Source of the DNA: Clostridium minihomine
GTDB lineage: Bacteria > Bacillota > Clostridia > Oscillospirales > Acutalibacteraceae
Assembly: GCF_900240385.1 (NCBI RefSeq)
Contig: NZ_OEQH01000001.1
Location: 186,001 to 250,000, forward strand
DNA: 64,000 bases
Direction of reading: 5' to 3'
Positions 1 to 9,441 of the stretch are shown one piece after another. Under the pieces are notes generated by a model. It made no database searches and was not told the origin of the DNA. It saw only the letters and a list, made by a program, of their open reading frames with translations. A program made the translations under genes and the position numbers. How positions within the stretch are numbered: position 1 is the first letter of the stretch; the number at the start of each line of letters is the position of its first letter.

Positions 1-106
1 CCTCTATAATATAAATGTTATGTTATATTATAAGCTTAAAATATGCATTATTCAATGGTTTCATTTTCGATATAATAGAGTTATCAGTTTTTTGGGGGGG
101 ATTTGT

Positions 107-1579
107 ATGGCTTCACCTGTTCACCTGTCCGAAGGAAAGATTCGGCCGCATTTGATTCGGTTGGCATTGCCTCTTTTGGTCGGTAATATTTTACAACAAT
201 TTTATAACCTTATTTCTGCTGTGATTGTGGAGCGCTATTTGGGCGAAACTGCTTTTGCTGCGGTTGGCATTGCAGGCACGGTCATGAATTTATTTATTTT
301 TGTTTTAGGGGGCTGCTGCACCGGAATTGCTGTGGTGATGGCATCTTTATACGGGAAAAGGGATTTTCCCGCTTTGCGTCAGGCAATTTTTCTGTCACTG
401 GTATTTGGAGCTTCGTTTACCATTCTGATCAGTGTGTTGGGCCTGCTTGGCACGCCCTTTCTTTTGCGGCTGATTCAAACACCCGAGAATGTTTCTTATC
501 TGGCGGTGGAGTACTTAAATACGATTTTTCTTGGGCTTTTAGCCTGTTTTCTTTATAATTTTTTTGCTGCTGTTTTGCGTGCCATCGGCAACACCAAAAG
601 CGCTTTGCTGTTTTTGGTTATTTCTATTGCAATCAGTTTGGTTCTGGCGGTATTGTTTGTGGCAAAAATGGGGCTTGGGGTGCGGGGCGCTGCTCTTTCT
701 GCGGTGCTGGCGCAAATTTTATCGGCAGTGTTGTGTTTTATTTATATTATGAGATCTCTGCCGTTTTTGCGGGTGCACCGGGAAGACATGCACTATGACG
801 GTGCTCTCATCGGCCGGATTTCTAAATTTTCTTTGGTTTCCGCTATGCACCAGTCCAGCCTATACATCGGCAAGCTTTTGGTTCAGGGCGCGGTAAATAC
901 CATGGGTTTGGCGGCGATTTCTGCCTATACCGCCACCACCCGGGTAGAGGGGATTGTGCTGGCCGTTGGCGACAGCGGTGCGGAATCTATCTCGGTTTTT
1001 GTGGCGCAGAATACAGGTGCGGGCAAAAAGCAACGGGCAAGAGAAGGTTTTTTGACCGGTTTGCGCATTATGCTTTTGGTGGTTGCTGTTCTTTCTGTTT
1101 GCCTGTTTTTCTTGGCGGAACCCCTGATGCACTTTTTTGTATCCTCTGACAATGCTCAGACCATTGCTTATGGAACTTCATATCTTCAGATTCTGTGTTT
1201 CTGTTACTTTTTAAGTTATACGGGTAGTGCTTTTGTGGGGTATTTTCGCGGCAGCGGACGCGTGGATATTCCGTTTATCGGCACGACGATTCATGTTTCG
1301 GTTCGTGTGATTTTATCGTACCTGCTGGTTTCGCAGTTGGGAATGGATGCTGTGGCTTATGCAACAGGAATTGGCTGGATTATCGTGGTGGTGTTCCACA
1401 GCGTTATGTTCCGCCGCTTTGGCCGTATGGATAAAATGCTTCAGACTTTGGACGAAGAAGCCGCCGGTGCACAAGCAGCGGCACAAGAAACGGGTGCTGC
1501 GGCAGAGGAGCCCAACCAGCCAATGACTCAGGTATTTCCATCAGCGGATACCGGTGAAGAAAATTCTAAAGAGGAATAA
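107..1579 (+). CDS. MATE family efflux transporter
   Basis: Predicted multidrug/toxic-compound exporter of the MATE family, about 490 residues, using Na+ or H+ gradients to move organic cations or metabolites out of the cell. The protein is a chain of about 12 hydrophobic segments. The N-terminal region (HLIRLALPLLVGNILQQFYN) is the classic MATE start and the two halves are related. The ATG at 107 is chosen because a G7 ribosome binding site lies 6 bases upstream; the longer reading from 20 adds only a non-conserved stretch. The last ~45 residues form an acidic, Ala/Glu-rich tail that is not part of the family core. The substrate is unknown. The next gene is an AraC regulator, but about 200 bases with a promoter separate them. 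Confidence 0.9.
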   Translation: MASPVHLSEGKIRPHLIRLALPLLVGNILQQFYNLISAVIVERYLGETAFAAVGIAGTVMNLFIFVLGGCCTGIAVVMASLYGKRDFPALRQAIFLSLVFGASFTILISVLGLLGTPFLLRLIQTPENVSYLAVEYLNTIFLGLLACFLYNFFAAVLRAIGNTKSALLFLVISIAISLVLAVLFVAKMGLGVRGAALSAVLAQILSAVLCFIYIMRSLPFLRVHREDMHYDGALIGRISKFSLVSAMHQSSLYIGKLLVQGAVNTMGLAAISAYTATTRVEGIVLAVGDSGAESISVFVAQNTGAGKKQRAREGFLTGLRIMLLVVAVLSVCLFFLAEPLMHFFVSSDNAQTIAYGTSYLQILCFCYFLSYTGSAFVGYFRGSGRVDIPFIGTTIHVSVRVILSYLLVSQLGMDAVAYATGIGWIIVVVFHSVMFRRFGRMDKMLQTLDEEAAGAQAAAQETGAAAEEPNQPMTQVFPSADTGEENSKEE

Positions 1580-1651
1580 TCTGTTAAGACAAATTTTGAA
1601 AATAATATTGCAATCGGCGGTATCAGCAAGGGCTGTGCCGCCGATTTCCAG

Positions 1652-1701
1652 TTGCAATTCTTTTTTGCTTTCGATATAATTTTCAGTTAGAAGGCTCTAA
1701 C
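1652..1701 (+). promoter_or_regulatory. SigA promoter with palindromic operator over +1
   Basis: A -35 TTGCAA (1652-1657), a 17-base spacer and a consensus -10 TATAAT (1675-1680) are followed directly by the palindrome GTTAG-AAGGCT-CTAAC (1686-1701), which covers the expected transcription start. This is a typical repressor position. The same GTTAG-N6-CTAAC element occurs at 10604, 14912 and 26561. The promoter would serve the AraC regulator and the lipoprotein gene behind it. The binding protein is unknown. Confidence 0.65.
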
Positions 1702-1781
1702 TTTTAGAGGAACAGATGCTTTTATGCAGGGGAAGAGAAGGGCTAAATGAAAACAGATTCAGGAAAAAGAAAGGGGATCCT

Positions 1782-2603
1782 TTGGTTTTGAAACTCAATC
1801 ATCTGGTGGAGCATTTCTCAAATCTTTCCTTTCGAGTAAAGGGAGTTTATCAATATAAAATTGAACCTGGTGCTGTTGGGATGCAAAATTCGGCGCCGTA
1901 CCCCGGGTTTATTTTTCCGATGAGTGGACAAGCGCAGTTTTCATTTGACGGAACCCCTTATTTGGCACAGGTGGGCAAAGTGATTCACGGCGGTGCAAAT
2001 ATGAGTTTGGGCAAGCGCGTGGTGGGGAATGCCCGGTGGGAATATATTTCTGTGCTGTACGAAATCAGCGCTCCGGAACCAAAGGGCATTTGTCTGACCG
2101 ATACCCATTTTGAACTTGATATGGGATACAGCCCTCGCATGGAAGGTCTTTTGTGCCGGCTGTGGAAGGCATCAAACCAGCCGGGAGTACTGCCGGTGTT
2201 TCAAACAGAAGCCTTGTTCCGCTGTGTGCTGGAAGAGGTTTTTGTCAACACACGCAACCGGGCCAACGACGGCACTCATACCTTATTTGAACAGGCTGCG
2301 TCTTACATTCAGGAGCATTATATGGACTCACTTTCTGTGAAAGGGCTGGCGGAACAGAACGGAGTCAACGAAAATCGGCTGTTTTATGTGTTTCAAAAGC
2401 TGGCCGGTATGGGCCCCGGGGAATACCTGATGGCCTATCGTTTGAACCGGGCCAAAGAGCTACTGGTTACCGGTGTTGTTCCGGTTAGTCAGGTGGCAAA
2501 AAGCGTGGGATATGCGGATGCGTTCTATTTTAGCCGCATTTTTAAAAAGCATTTTGGGGTTTCCCCCAGTCAGTGGCGCGAAACATTCAGGAATAATCCA
2601 TGA
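1782..2603 (+). CDS. AraC family transcriptional regulator
   Basis: DNA-binding regulator of about 273 residues. The N-terminal ~150 residues form a cupin-like sensing domain (note PYPGFIFPMSGQAQFSFDG). The last ~100 residues hold two helix-turn-helix units: SVKGLAEQNGVNENRLFYVFQK, and then VSQVAKSVGYADAFYFSRIFKK followed by FGVSPSQWR, the AraC signature. Start choice: TTG at 1782, or TTG at 1788, lies 6-12 bases after AAAGGGGAT; an ATG at 1716 lacks a good site. It probably senses the ligand handled by the downstream lipoprotein, as AraC regulators beside siderophore-binding proteins often do. The operator at 1686 may be its own or that of a global regulator. Confidence 0.88.
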   Translation: MVLKLNHLVEHFSNLSFRVKGVYQYKIEPGAVGMQNSAPYPGFIFPMSGQAQFSFDGTPYLAQVGKVIHGGANMSLGKRVVGNARWEYISVLYEISAPEPKGICLTDTHFELDMGYSPRMEGLLCRLWKASNQPGVLPVFQTEALFRCVLEEVFVNTRNRANDGTHTLFEQAASYIQEHYMDSLSVKGLAEQNGVNENRLFYVFQKLAGMGPGEYLMAYRLNRAKELLVTGVVPVSQVAKSVGYADAFYFSRIFKKHFGVSPSQWRETFRNNP

Positions 2604-2702
2604 GATGTTCAGGAATCTTCCATTCCCATCGGCAGGAAGATTTGATATACTGGCAATGATAAGTTAGCCATAGCAAACAAAACCTGGTAGGAGGAACCTG
2701 AT

Positions 2703-3668
2703 ATGAAACGATTAATAGGGCTATTGCTTTCTGCGGCCCTTTTGACGGGGATGTTGGCCGGCTGTGCCTCAACGGCAAATTCCAGCAGCCAAGAGAGCGC
2801 GCCGCAGCCCGGTGAAAGCGCAGTATCTCAATGGCCCAGAACCATTACCGATGCGGCAGGAAACGAAGTTGTTTTAAATGAAAAGCCGGAACGAATTGCG
2901 ATTTTACATTCAACTTATTTGGAATATTTCTTTGCGCTGGATACGCCCCCGGTTGCTTCTACCGGTTCATCCACCGGAAACGCCATGAAGGCCATGGAAG
3001 CGTGGGAAACCATGAAACCGTATGTGGGAACTGCACAAATGATTGATTTGGGCAGTGCGCGGGATTTGAATTTAGAAGCGATTTTGGAATCCAATCCGGA
3101 TGTGATTGTGACATTTAAAGGACACAACGGTTTGGATAAAATTTATGCCCAGCTGCAGCAAATCGCGCCGGTGGTGCTGATGGATTTCAGTGCTTCGTGG
3201 CAGGAACAGACCAGAGCCTGCGCCGAGGTTGTGGGCAAGGAACAACGGGCCGAAGAAGTCATTCGGCAAACAGAGCAGGTGCTGGCTCAGGCCAAAGAGA
3301 AGCTGAGCAAGCAGACAAATCAAACGGTGGCTATTTTCCGTTCGCAGGATAAGACGTTTGTTTCAAGAGCCACCAAAGAGCATTACGATATCTTTGGAAT
3401 TACCCAGCCGGAAGGATATCCGGAGCAGTTTGAGTCAATGTCTTTGGAAGCTGTGGCCAAAATGAACCCGGATATTATTATTTTTCAGGATTATATAGAA
3501 ACCTCTCAGGCCTTTGTAAAAACCCAAGAGGCATCCACTGTCTGGCAGTCTCTGGATGCGGTGAAAAACGGCCGGGTTTCCTATTTTGATGATTCTCTCA
3601 ATACCTTCGGCCCGCTGGCCACACGGCTGATGGCAGAAAAATTAGTTCAGGTATTGGAAGGGCAGTAA
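2703..3668 (+). CDS. Iron-siderophore/cobalamin-type ABC solute-binding lipoprotein
   Basis: Extracytoplasmic solute-binding lipoprotein of the FhuD/FecB/BtuF type, 321 residues. It has a lipoprotein signal peptide with lipobox LAGC (Cys21), a Ser/Gln-rich linker, then the family start 'RTITDAAGNEVVLNEKPERI' and the segment NPDVIVTFKG typical of this fold. It should capture a metal chelate or corrinoid and hand it to a FecCD-type permease. No permease or ATPase gene is adjacent, so it either shares a transporter encoded elsewhere or has a sensing role. A good GTAGGAGG site precedes ATG 2703. It follows the AraC gene by 99 bases and ends at a strong terminator, then the nitrogenase-like genes begin. 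Confidence 0.88.
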   Translation: MKRLIGLLLSAALLTGMLAGCASTANSSSQESAPQPGESAVSQWPRTITDAAGNEVVLNEKPERIAILHSTYLEYFFALDTPPVASTGSSTGNAMKAMEAWETMKPYVGTAQMIDLGSARDLNLEAILESNPDVIVTFKGHNGLDKIYAQLQQIAPVVLMDFSASWQEQTRACAEVVGKEQRAEEVIRQTEQVLAQAKEKLSKQTNQTVAIFRSQDKTFVSRATKEHYDIFGITQPEGYPEQFESMSLEAVAKMNPDIIIFQDYIETSQAFVKTQEASTVWQSLDAVKNGRVSYFDDSLNTFGPLATRLMAEKLVQVLEGQ

Positions 3669-3676
3669 GAAAAACA

Positions 3677-3714
3677 GCTCCGGGTACAGACGCAGGCTGT
3701 ACCCGGCTTTTTTT
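3677..3714 (+). terminator. Rho-independent terminator
   Basis: A 10-bp perfect stem (CCGGGTACAG with CTGTACCCGG), a 7-base loop and a T7 run. It closes the AraC-lipoprotein unit and separates it from the nitrogenase-like genes. Confidence 0.9.
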
Positions 3715-3801
3715 ATCTGTTGGCCAGAGCAGAAGGTGAAAATGCAATGGTTTAACAGGGATAAAAAGAAACAGAAGGAAGCAAAGCGGAGGAAATCAAA
3801 T

Positions 3802-4557
3802 ATGAAGAAAATTGCGATCTATGGCAAGGGCGGAATCGGAAAGTCCACCACAGTTTCGAATATGGCGGCGGCTATGGCAGCCATGGGGCTGACGGTGCTT
3901 CAAATTGGATGTGACCCCAAAGCGGATTCCAGCCGAAATCTGACCGGAGGAAAAAATATCCCCACAGTGTTGGATACGCTGCGGGAAAAAGGCGATGCAG
4001 AATTAGAGGATTTAGTGGTGAAAAGCAGTTCGGGCGTATTGTGTGTGGAATCCGGCGGTCCGGTTCCGGGGGTTGGCTGTGCCGGCCGCGGAATTATTAC
4101 CGCCTTTGAAAAGTTAGAGGAATTAGAGGCTTACGAAGTGTACTGTCCTGACGTGGTGCTGTACGATGTTTTGGGTGACGTGGTCTGCGGCGGATTTGCC
4201 ATGCCTATCCGGGGCGGCTATGCCGATGAGGTTTGCATTGTTACTTCTGGTGAGATGATGTCTTTGTATGCGGCCTCGAACATTTCCAGTGCAGTGAAAA
4301 GCTTTGGAAAGCGGGGATATGCCTCCCTTCGGGGGCTGATTCTGAATGCAAAAAACATCAGCGGTGAAGAGGAATTGGTAGAGAAAGCATCGCAGGAAAT
4401 GGGGGTTCCCGTTCTTTACCGGATTCCCCGCCATCCTTTGGTGCAGCAGGCAGAAGCCCAGGGAAAAACGGTAGTGGAGGCTTTTCCGGATTCCGATATG
4501 GCCGCCCACTATCGGGCACTGGCCCAATTGCTGCTGGAGGGAGGAGAAACGAATTGA
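3802..4557 (+). CDS. NifH/BchL-like ATP-dependent Fe-S reductase component
   Basis: Homolog of nitrogenase iron protein, 251 residues from ATG 3802 (GGAGGAAATCAAAT site; a start at 3736 would add a Lys-rich stretch). Visible motifs: P-loop GKGGIGKSTT (residues 8-17), CDPKADSSR (37-45), and both Cys ligands that bridge a [4Fe-4S] cluster between two monomers, Cys93 in GVGCAGRG and Cys129 in DVVCGGF. Known members use MgATP hydrolysis to pass single electrons to a two-subunit partner. Here the partner is the next two genes. The protein is shorter than NifH (about 275-295). The stop overlaps the next start, so the genes are translationally coupled. The substrate of the system cannot be read from the sequence. 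Confidence 0.92.
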   Translation: MKKIAIYGKGGIGKSTTVSNMAAAMAAMGLTVLQIGCDPKADSSRNLTGGKNIPTVLDTLREKGDAELEDLVVKSSSGVLCVESGGPVPGVGCAGRGIITAFEKLEELEAYEVYCPDVVLYDVLGDVVCGGFAMPIRGGYADEVCIVTSGEMMSLYAASNISSAVKSFGKRGYASLRGLILNAKNISGEEELVEKASQEMGVPVLYRIPRHPLVQQAEAQGKTVVEAFPDSDMAAHYRALAQLLLEGGETN

Positions 4558-5822
4558 AAGAACTGGAACATTTAAAACGGCTTTCCAAGGTGAAATCCAA
4601 CAGCAGAATTCGCTTTCTGACTTCGGCGGTTTCTCCAGGAAATCACTGTCCGATGCGCATTGCTTCCGTGATTTCGGGGGACATTGAGGGCCTGTCCTCT
4701 TTGTTGGTGGGAACTCCGGAATGCACCATTCATTCCCGGCTGTTCAGTCCCCACCCGGAAGGCCGCCGGGGCGAACTGCATTGGCTTTACGTGCTGGATT
4801 CTCAAGAAGTGGTGTTCGGCTGCCGCAAAGGGCTGATAGATGCCTTAAAACAAATGGATCAGGCGGGGGCAAAGGCCATTTTGCTGATTTTGACCTGTGT
4901 GCCAGAGCTAATCGGCGAGGATATGGAAGGGCTGCTTCATGAAATACAGCCGCAGCTTCGCGCTCGGGTGACTTATGTGATGCTGGGGCAGTTTAAAAAT
5001 ATCAGCTATCCCCCCGGCTCTTGGAAAACCATGGAGGCTTTGGGTGCATTAATGGAAGAAAGACAAACGGATGCAAAGCAGGTGAATGTGTTGGGCCGCG
5101 CACCGGAAGAGGAGCACATTCCGGCGCCGTCACTGCTGCCCGCTCTGGAACAAAAGGGAATTGCTCTGCGGTATTTGGCCCCGGGCGCTTCTCTGGCGGA
5201 GATTCAAAACGCACCGGATGCTGCTTTGAATCTTGTAGTATCGCCCTATGCGCAGCCGCTGGCTGCGCGAATGGAGCGGGAATTCGGAATTCCCGCTGTT
5301 TCGCTGCATACCCGCTATTCCGTGGAGGAGATCCAACAAGCATATCACAGCGTGGGGGAACATTTCGGCTTGAATTTTTCGGGTATATTTGAGGAAGAAC
5401 GAAAAATGGTGTTGGATTTGGAGCAACAGGCCAAAACAAAGCTGGCGGGTCTTCGATATTTGATATCCTGCCGGGTGGATTTGCCTTTGCCCTTATCGGT
5501 ATATCTTTCCCACTTGGGAATGGAACCGTTGTTGCTGCATCTGGAGGAATTTTATCCGCAGGACGGCGAGCATGTAAAAAAGCTGAACAGCTTGGGATAC
5601 GATCCGTTTGTTTGCCGTATGGTAAATTTAGAGGACGAAGTTCGAATTTTAAAGGACATGGGGGCAGATTTTTGTCTGGGGTATCTTCCGGGAAAAGAGA
5701 GTCCGATTCCCTGTGTGTCAGAAATGTTTGATTTTTATGGGCAGACCGGTTATGGCCGCACGGCCGGAATCCTGCAAAGAATTCTGACTGTGGCTGAAAC
5801 GATTCGGGAAGGAGGACAATAA
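4554..5822 (+). CDS. Nitrogenase component 1-like subunit (NifD/BchN-like)
   Basis: A 422-residue protein of the nitrogenase component 1 (oxidoreductase/nitrogenase) family, predicted to be the catalytic partner of the NifH-like protein. Three Cys sit at the family's cluster-ligand positions: Cys32 (GNHCPM), Cys57 (TPECTI) and Cys115 in LTCVPELIGEDMEG, the counterpart of the TCP-x-LIGDD motif of NifD. The spacing 32/57/115 is close to the three ligands of BchN in dark-operative protochlorophyllide reductase. I do not see the NifD residues that hold FeMo-cofactor. Its first codon overlaps the NifH-like stop by 4 bases, and the next gene starts 2 bases after its own stop, so one operon makes the complex. 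Confidence 0.88.
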   Translation: MKELEHLKRLSKVKSNSRIRFLTSAVSPGNHCPMRIASVISGDIEGLSSLLVGTPECTIHSRLFSPHPEGRRGELHWLYVLDSQEVVFGCRKGLIDALKQMDQAGAKAILLILTCVPELIGEDMEGLLHEIQPQLRARVTYVMLGQFKNISYPPGSWKTMEALGALMEERQTDAKQVNVLGRAPEEEHIPAPSLLPALEQKGIALRYLAPGASLAEIQNAPDAALNLVVSPYAQPLAARMEREFGIPAVSLHTRYSVEEIQQAYHSVGEHFGLNFSGIFEEERKMVLDLEQQAKTKLAGLRYLISCRVDLPLPLSVYLSHLGMEPLLLHLEEFYPQDGEHVKKLNSLGYDPFVCRMVNLEDEVRILKDMGADFCLGYLPGKESPIPCVSEMFDFYGQTGYGRTAGILQRILTVAETIREGGQ

Positions 5823-5824
5823 AG

Positions 5825-7054
5825 ATGGGCTTATATCGGTTTAAACCAACCCCATCCGGCCGGATGGGAACGCTTTGGACGCTGTCTACCATACGGGAAG
5901 CGGCGGTGGTGGAATTCGGGTGTATGGGGCATATGTTTTACAGCGGGGTTACTTTAAAGCGCACCGGGGTGAATGGGGCCTGCCGTCTTTATTCCACTCA
6001 CATTGACGAAACGGATATTTCTCTTGGCCGAACCGAGCGGTTAAACGATACCATTCGTCATGTGGTGCAGCAAGAAACCCCTAAGGTCATCTTTTTGCTG
6101 CCGTCAGCGGTTCCAGAGATGATTGGGACGGATCTTACTGCTTTGTGTGAAGAACTTCAGCCGCAGTTCCCTGAAATTCGGCTGATTCCTTTTGGTTTTG
6201 GCGGGTTTGATATCTTGCAGCACCGGGGAATACAAGAAGCGCTTCTGCTTTTGGCCAAAACCCTTCCCGAACAGGTTGCTGCAACGCCTGCTCCAACCTT
6301 TAATCTGATCGGTTCCTGTGCCGATTTGTTCCGCTTTCAGGCCGATGCGGAAGAAATTGTGCGGGTGGTAAAAGGCGCATTGGGAATCGAACCCCTGTGT
6401 GTTATGACTTCGGACACATCAGTGAGTGATTTGCAAAAGCTAGGTGCGGCGCATGTGAATCTGGTTCTTCGCAGGGAAGGGGAGTCGGCCGCCCGTCATC
6501 TGAAAAAACGATTTGGAACCCCCTATCTGTTGGGCTGTCCCTATGGAATAAAGGGCACCATTGACTGGATTCGGCAAATTGCCGAAATCATGGGCTTGCC
6601 GGTGAAGGAAACCTTTTTGCAGCACGAGCAGAATATTGCCGCCGCACAGTTAGAGCCGGCTTTGCCCCATTTTCGTCATATGGTGCACTCGCACCCGGAC
6701 GAAGCGGTTTTATCCCTAGGCGGCCATGCAGATGTGGTGAAAGGAATTTTGGCCTATGGCTGCAACGAGATGCACTTTTCTCAGGGAAGCTGTTGGTGTG
6801 ACAGCCCGCAAATGGGCAGTGATGAGATTCCCTATTATACAGAAGAACAGTGGAGCAAGGTCGTCAAAAAGCACCGCAAAGGTTTCTTGATGGCAAGCGG
6901 AGAGGCTTTGGAGTGGGGAGGGCACCCCATGGAGCTTCAAATTTCAAATCCTGATACCAAATGGAGGCTGCATCCTTATGATCCGCCCTTTGTGGGATTC
7001 CGGGGAGCGGTACATCTGGCCAACTTGTGGATCAATCAGGATCAGGAAGACTAA
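5825..7054 (+). CDS. Nitrogenase component 1-like subunit (NifK/BchB-like)
   Basis: Second component 1-like subunit, 409 residues, presumably forming a heterotetramer with the previous product. Cys33 (EFGCMGH) lies where BchB has its Asp ligand and BchZ its Cys ligand. At the third NifK ligand position the segment reads PSAVPEMIGTDL, with Ala95 in place of Cys. The C-terminal segment WRLHPYDPPFVGFRGAVHLANLW matches the end region of component 1 proteins. Together with the three Cys of the first subunit this gives one four-Cys [4Fe-4S] site per half, as in chlorophyllide oxidoreductase, instead of a P-cluster. The operon ends at the terminator at 7117. Confidence 0.86.
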   Translation: MGLYRFKPTPSGRMGTLWTLSTIREAAVVEFGCMGHMFYSGVTLKRTGVNGACRLYSTHIDETDISLGRTERLNDTIRHVVQQETPKVIFLLPSAVPEMIGTDLTALCEELQPQFPEIRLIPFGFGGFDILQHRGIQEALLLLAKTLPEQVAATPAPTFNLIGSCADLFRFQADAEEIVRVVKGALGIEPLCVMTSDTSVSDLQKLGAAHVNLVLRREGESAARHLKKRFGTPYLLGCPYGIKGTIDWIRQIAEIMGLPVKETFLQHEQNIAAAQLEPALPHFRHMVHSHPDEAVLSLGGHADVVKGILAYGCNEMHFSQGSCWCDSPQMGSDEIPYYTEEQWSKVVKKHRKGFLMASGEALEWGGHPMELQISNPDTKWRLHPYDPPFVGFRGAVHLANLWINQDQED

Positions 7055-7116
7055 TTGAGTTTTAAAAAAGGAAAGATATTGAGCGTTTAAAATACAATAA
7101 AATTTAAGAACACAAA

Positions 7117-7149
7117 AACGCAATCGGAATCGATTGCGTTTTTTCTTTT
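7117..7149 (+). terminator. Rho-independent terminator
   Basis: A 10-bp perfect stem (AACGCAATCG/CGATTGCGTT) with a 4-base loop and a T-rich tail. It ends the nitrogenase-like operon. Confidence 0.9.
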
Positions 7150-7245
7150 AAAAAGAATGAAAAACAGAAGAAAAAAGCTTGTTTTATAGAGAGAACTGAA
7201 ATTTTCATAAAATAAATAAAATATATTTGATTTATAAGTAAATTT

Positions 7246-7274
7246 TTGACATTTTCTAACGAAATCATTATTAG
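7246..7274 (+). promoter_or_regulatory. Possible promoter of the chemoreceptor gene
   Basis: Perfect -35 TTGACA (7246-7251), 17-base spacer and a weak -10 TATTAG (7269-7274), about 50 bases ahead of the start codon at 7327. The rest of the AT-rich gap from 7150 shows nothing else. Confidence 0.4.
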
Positions 7275-7326
7275 AAGGGATTTGTTTTTATGGTTGGAAG
7301 GGTATTATGATAAAGGAGCTGAAAGA

Positions 7327-9441
7327 ATGTTCAAAAGAAAAAAAGGTGGATCTGAGGCGGATGCATCGTATCTAAAATCGGTGCCATTAACAAGGCGAAT
7401 GACTTTTTCAATTCCATTACAGCTACTTGTTATGACCATAGTGGTGATCTTTGCGATGATTTTGGCACTCAGTGTCAAGATGACTGCAATGGTTGAGCGC
7501 AGTATCAAAACAGAAATCACTTCTTTGGCAAAGAACGGCGCCGATCTGTCGGCAGATTATTTTGAGACAATGAAGACACGGGCCGATGCCCTGGCCGACA
7601 CTCTCACCCAGTTGCACAGCGCAGATATTTCAGAACAGGAAAGAAAGCGTTTGCTGGAAAACATGATGCGGAGTGTTTTGGCCGATAATCGAATTTTCTC
7701 TGTTTACACGGCATGGGAGCCTAACACGTTGGCGGCGGATACCCCCAACGGGATTTCTTATTATTTTTATCGGAGTCAGTCTGACATCAGTTTGGATGTT
7801 TTCAATGATTACGACACCTATAGCGAAAGTGATTACTATGCGCCGGCTAGGAACAGCGAACACACCCATATCACAGAGCCGTACTCTTATCAGCTGACAA
7901 ACGGTGAGCTGGTATGGCTGGTTACTATCAGTACACCCATGTTTACCGAATCCGGCCAATTTCTGGGGGTGTCCAATTGTGACATTATGGTGGATACCAT
8001 TAACAATCTGGCATATGACATGGGGGGCAACAGCAGCGCTTATTGTTACCTTTTGTCTAACGAAGGGGTTTTTCTAGCCCATTCCAAAGAGAAGTCTTTG
8101 ATGGGAACCAAATTTGGAGAAGGCGGCAAAGACACCCCGCTGCGCGATCAAATTCTTTCTGCGGCCAAATCCGGCGAGCAAAAGTTTTGGGAAAGCACAG
8201 ACACTGTATTTGGAGAGGACTCTTATATCGTACATACCCCGGTTCAAATTTCGGGAATCACTACGCCGCTGTCCAGTGCTTTTGTGGTAACGAAATCAGA
8301 GGCTTTGCAAGAAGCACATTGGATTTTGGTGCTTTTGATCGGTTTGGGAGTTTTGGGAATCATCGGTTTGGGGATTGGAATTTCATGGACTCTAAAAAAA
8401 GCGCTGCGCCCCATTGAAACAGTGATTGAAGCGGCAGAGAATATGGAGCAGGGCAACCTCAGTTTGGATTTTCATATCAACTCGAAAAATGAATTGGGAT
8501 ATTTGGGGGATGTATTCCACAAAACAGCGCTGACATTGCGGACTTATATTCAAGAAATCTCTTGCCTGATGTCTAAAATGGCAGACGGGGATATGAGGAT
8601 TTCTATCGAAAACGAGTATGTGGGGGATTTTGCCCCGATTCAGGCTGCGCTGCAAAATATATCGAATTCGATGAACCATACGCTGCACAAAATAGATTTG
8701 GCGGCAAATCAGGTCAATGCAGGGGCCTCTCAGGTGTCGGATGCTTCTCAGGCGCTGGCAGCCGGAGCCACGGAACAGGCAGCCTCGATTGAAGAGCTTT
8801 CTGCTTCGGTGACGAAAATTTCAGAGCAGGCGGAAGAAAACCTGAAAAATGTTCAGCTGACAGCTCGACTGGTGGAAGAAGCAAACCAGAAATTTCAAGT
8901 GGGCAATTCTTATATGAAAAATTTAGAAGGCTCTATGAGCGAAATTGATTCTGCTTCCACTCAAATCAGCAATATTACAAAAGTGATTGAGGATATCGCC
9001 TTCCAGACCAATATTCTTGCCCTGAACGCGGCAATTGAGGCGGCACGGGCAGGAACTGCGGGAAAAGGCTTTTCTGTGGTAGCCGAAGAAGTGAGAGAAC
9101 TGGCAGCCAAATCTGCAAAAGCGGCGAAGGAAGCGGAGCAGCTGATTCAAAGGTCATCCAACATGGTTCAGGATGGAACACGCATTACCGAAGAAACAGC
9201 TCAAATTCTCAGTGATATTTTTGAAACGGCCAGTAAAATCGGAGAAATCACTCAACATATTGAAACGGCATCCCAAGAACAAACCGCTGCGATTGATCAG
9301 GTTTCTCAGGGACTTTCTCAGATTTCGGCTGTGGTTCAGACCAACGCCGCCACTTCAGAAGAAAGCTCTGCTTCCAGTGAAGAGCTTTCCGCTCAGGCAG
9401 AGGTGCTTCATCAAGAGATGTCTAAATTTCAAATTTTCTAA
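7327..9441 (+). CDS. Methyl-accepting chemotaxis protein (Cache sensor)
   Basis: Membrane chemoreceptor of 704 residues. Order of parts: short basic cytosolic start, first membrane segment (about residues 25-50), a ~290-residue extracellular dCache-type ligand domain (contains the [13 protein letters not shown] segment typical of Cache), second membrane segment ([20 protein letters not shown]), HAMP linker, and a cytosolic coiled coil with the invariant hairpin tip around [20 protein letters not shown]. It should relay ligand binding to CheA/CheW. ATG 7327 is chosen because AAAGGAGC lies 8 bases upstream; an earlier TTG at 7246 coincides with the promoter. No che genes are in the window. Its ligand is unknown, and proximity to the reductase operon does not prove a link. 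Confidence 0.93.
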   Translation: MFKRKKGGSEADASYLKSVPLTRRMTFSIPLQLLVMTIVVIFAMILALSVKMTAMVERSIKTEITSLAKNGADLSADYFETMKTRADALADTLTQLHSADISEQERKRLLENMMRSVLADNRIFSVYTAWEPNTLAADTPNGISYYFYRSQSDISLDVFNDYDTYSESDYYAPARNSEHTHITEPYSYQLTNGELVWLVTISTPMFTESGQFLGVSNCDIMVDTINNLAYDMGGNSSAYCYLLSNEGVFLAHSKEKSLMGTKFGEGGKDTPLRDQILSAAKSGEQKFWESTDTVFGEDSYIVHTPVQISGITTPLSSAFVVTKSEALQEAHWILVLLIGLGVLGIIGLGIGISWTLKKALRPIETVIEAAENMEQGNLSLDFHINSKNELGYLGDVFHKTALTLRTYIQEISCLMSKMADGDMRISIENEYVGDFAPIQAALQNISNSMNHTLHKIDLAANQVNAGASQVSDASQALAAGATEQAASIEELSASVTKISEQAEENLKNVQLTARLVEEANQKFQVGNSYMKNLEGSMSEIDSASTQISNITKVIEDIAFQTNILALNAAIEAARAGTAGKGFSVVAEEVRELAAKSAKAAKEAEQLIQRSSNMVQDGTRITEETAQILSDIFETASKIGEITQHIETASQEQTAAIDQVSQGLSQISAVVQTNAATSEESSASSEELSAQAEVLHQEMSKFQIF

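Noticed and set aside
5002-5892. 296-codon minus-strand frame inside the nitrogenase-like genes
   Set aside because: Pro/Phe-rich shadow of the component 1-like gene with no domain and no ribosome site.
3802-7054. True molybdenum nitrogenase (nitrogen fixation)
   Set aside because: Subunits are short, the P-cluster ligand set is incomplete, FeMo-cofactor ligands are not seen, and nifB/E/N genes are absent.
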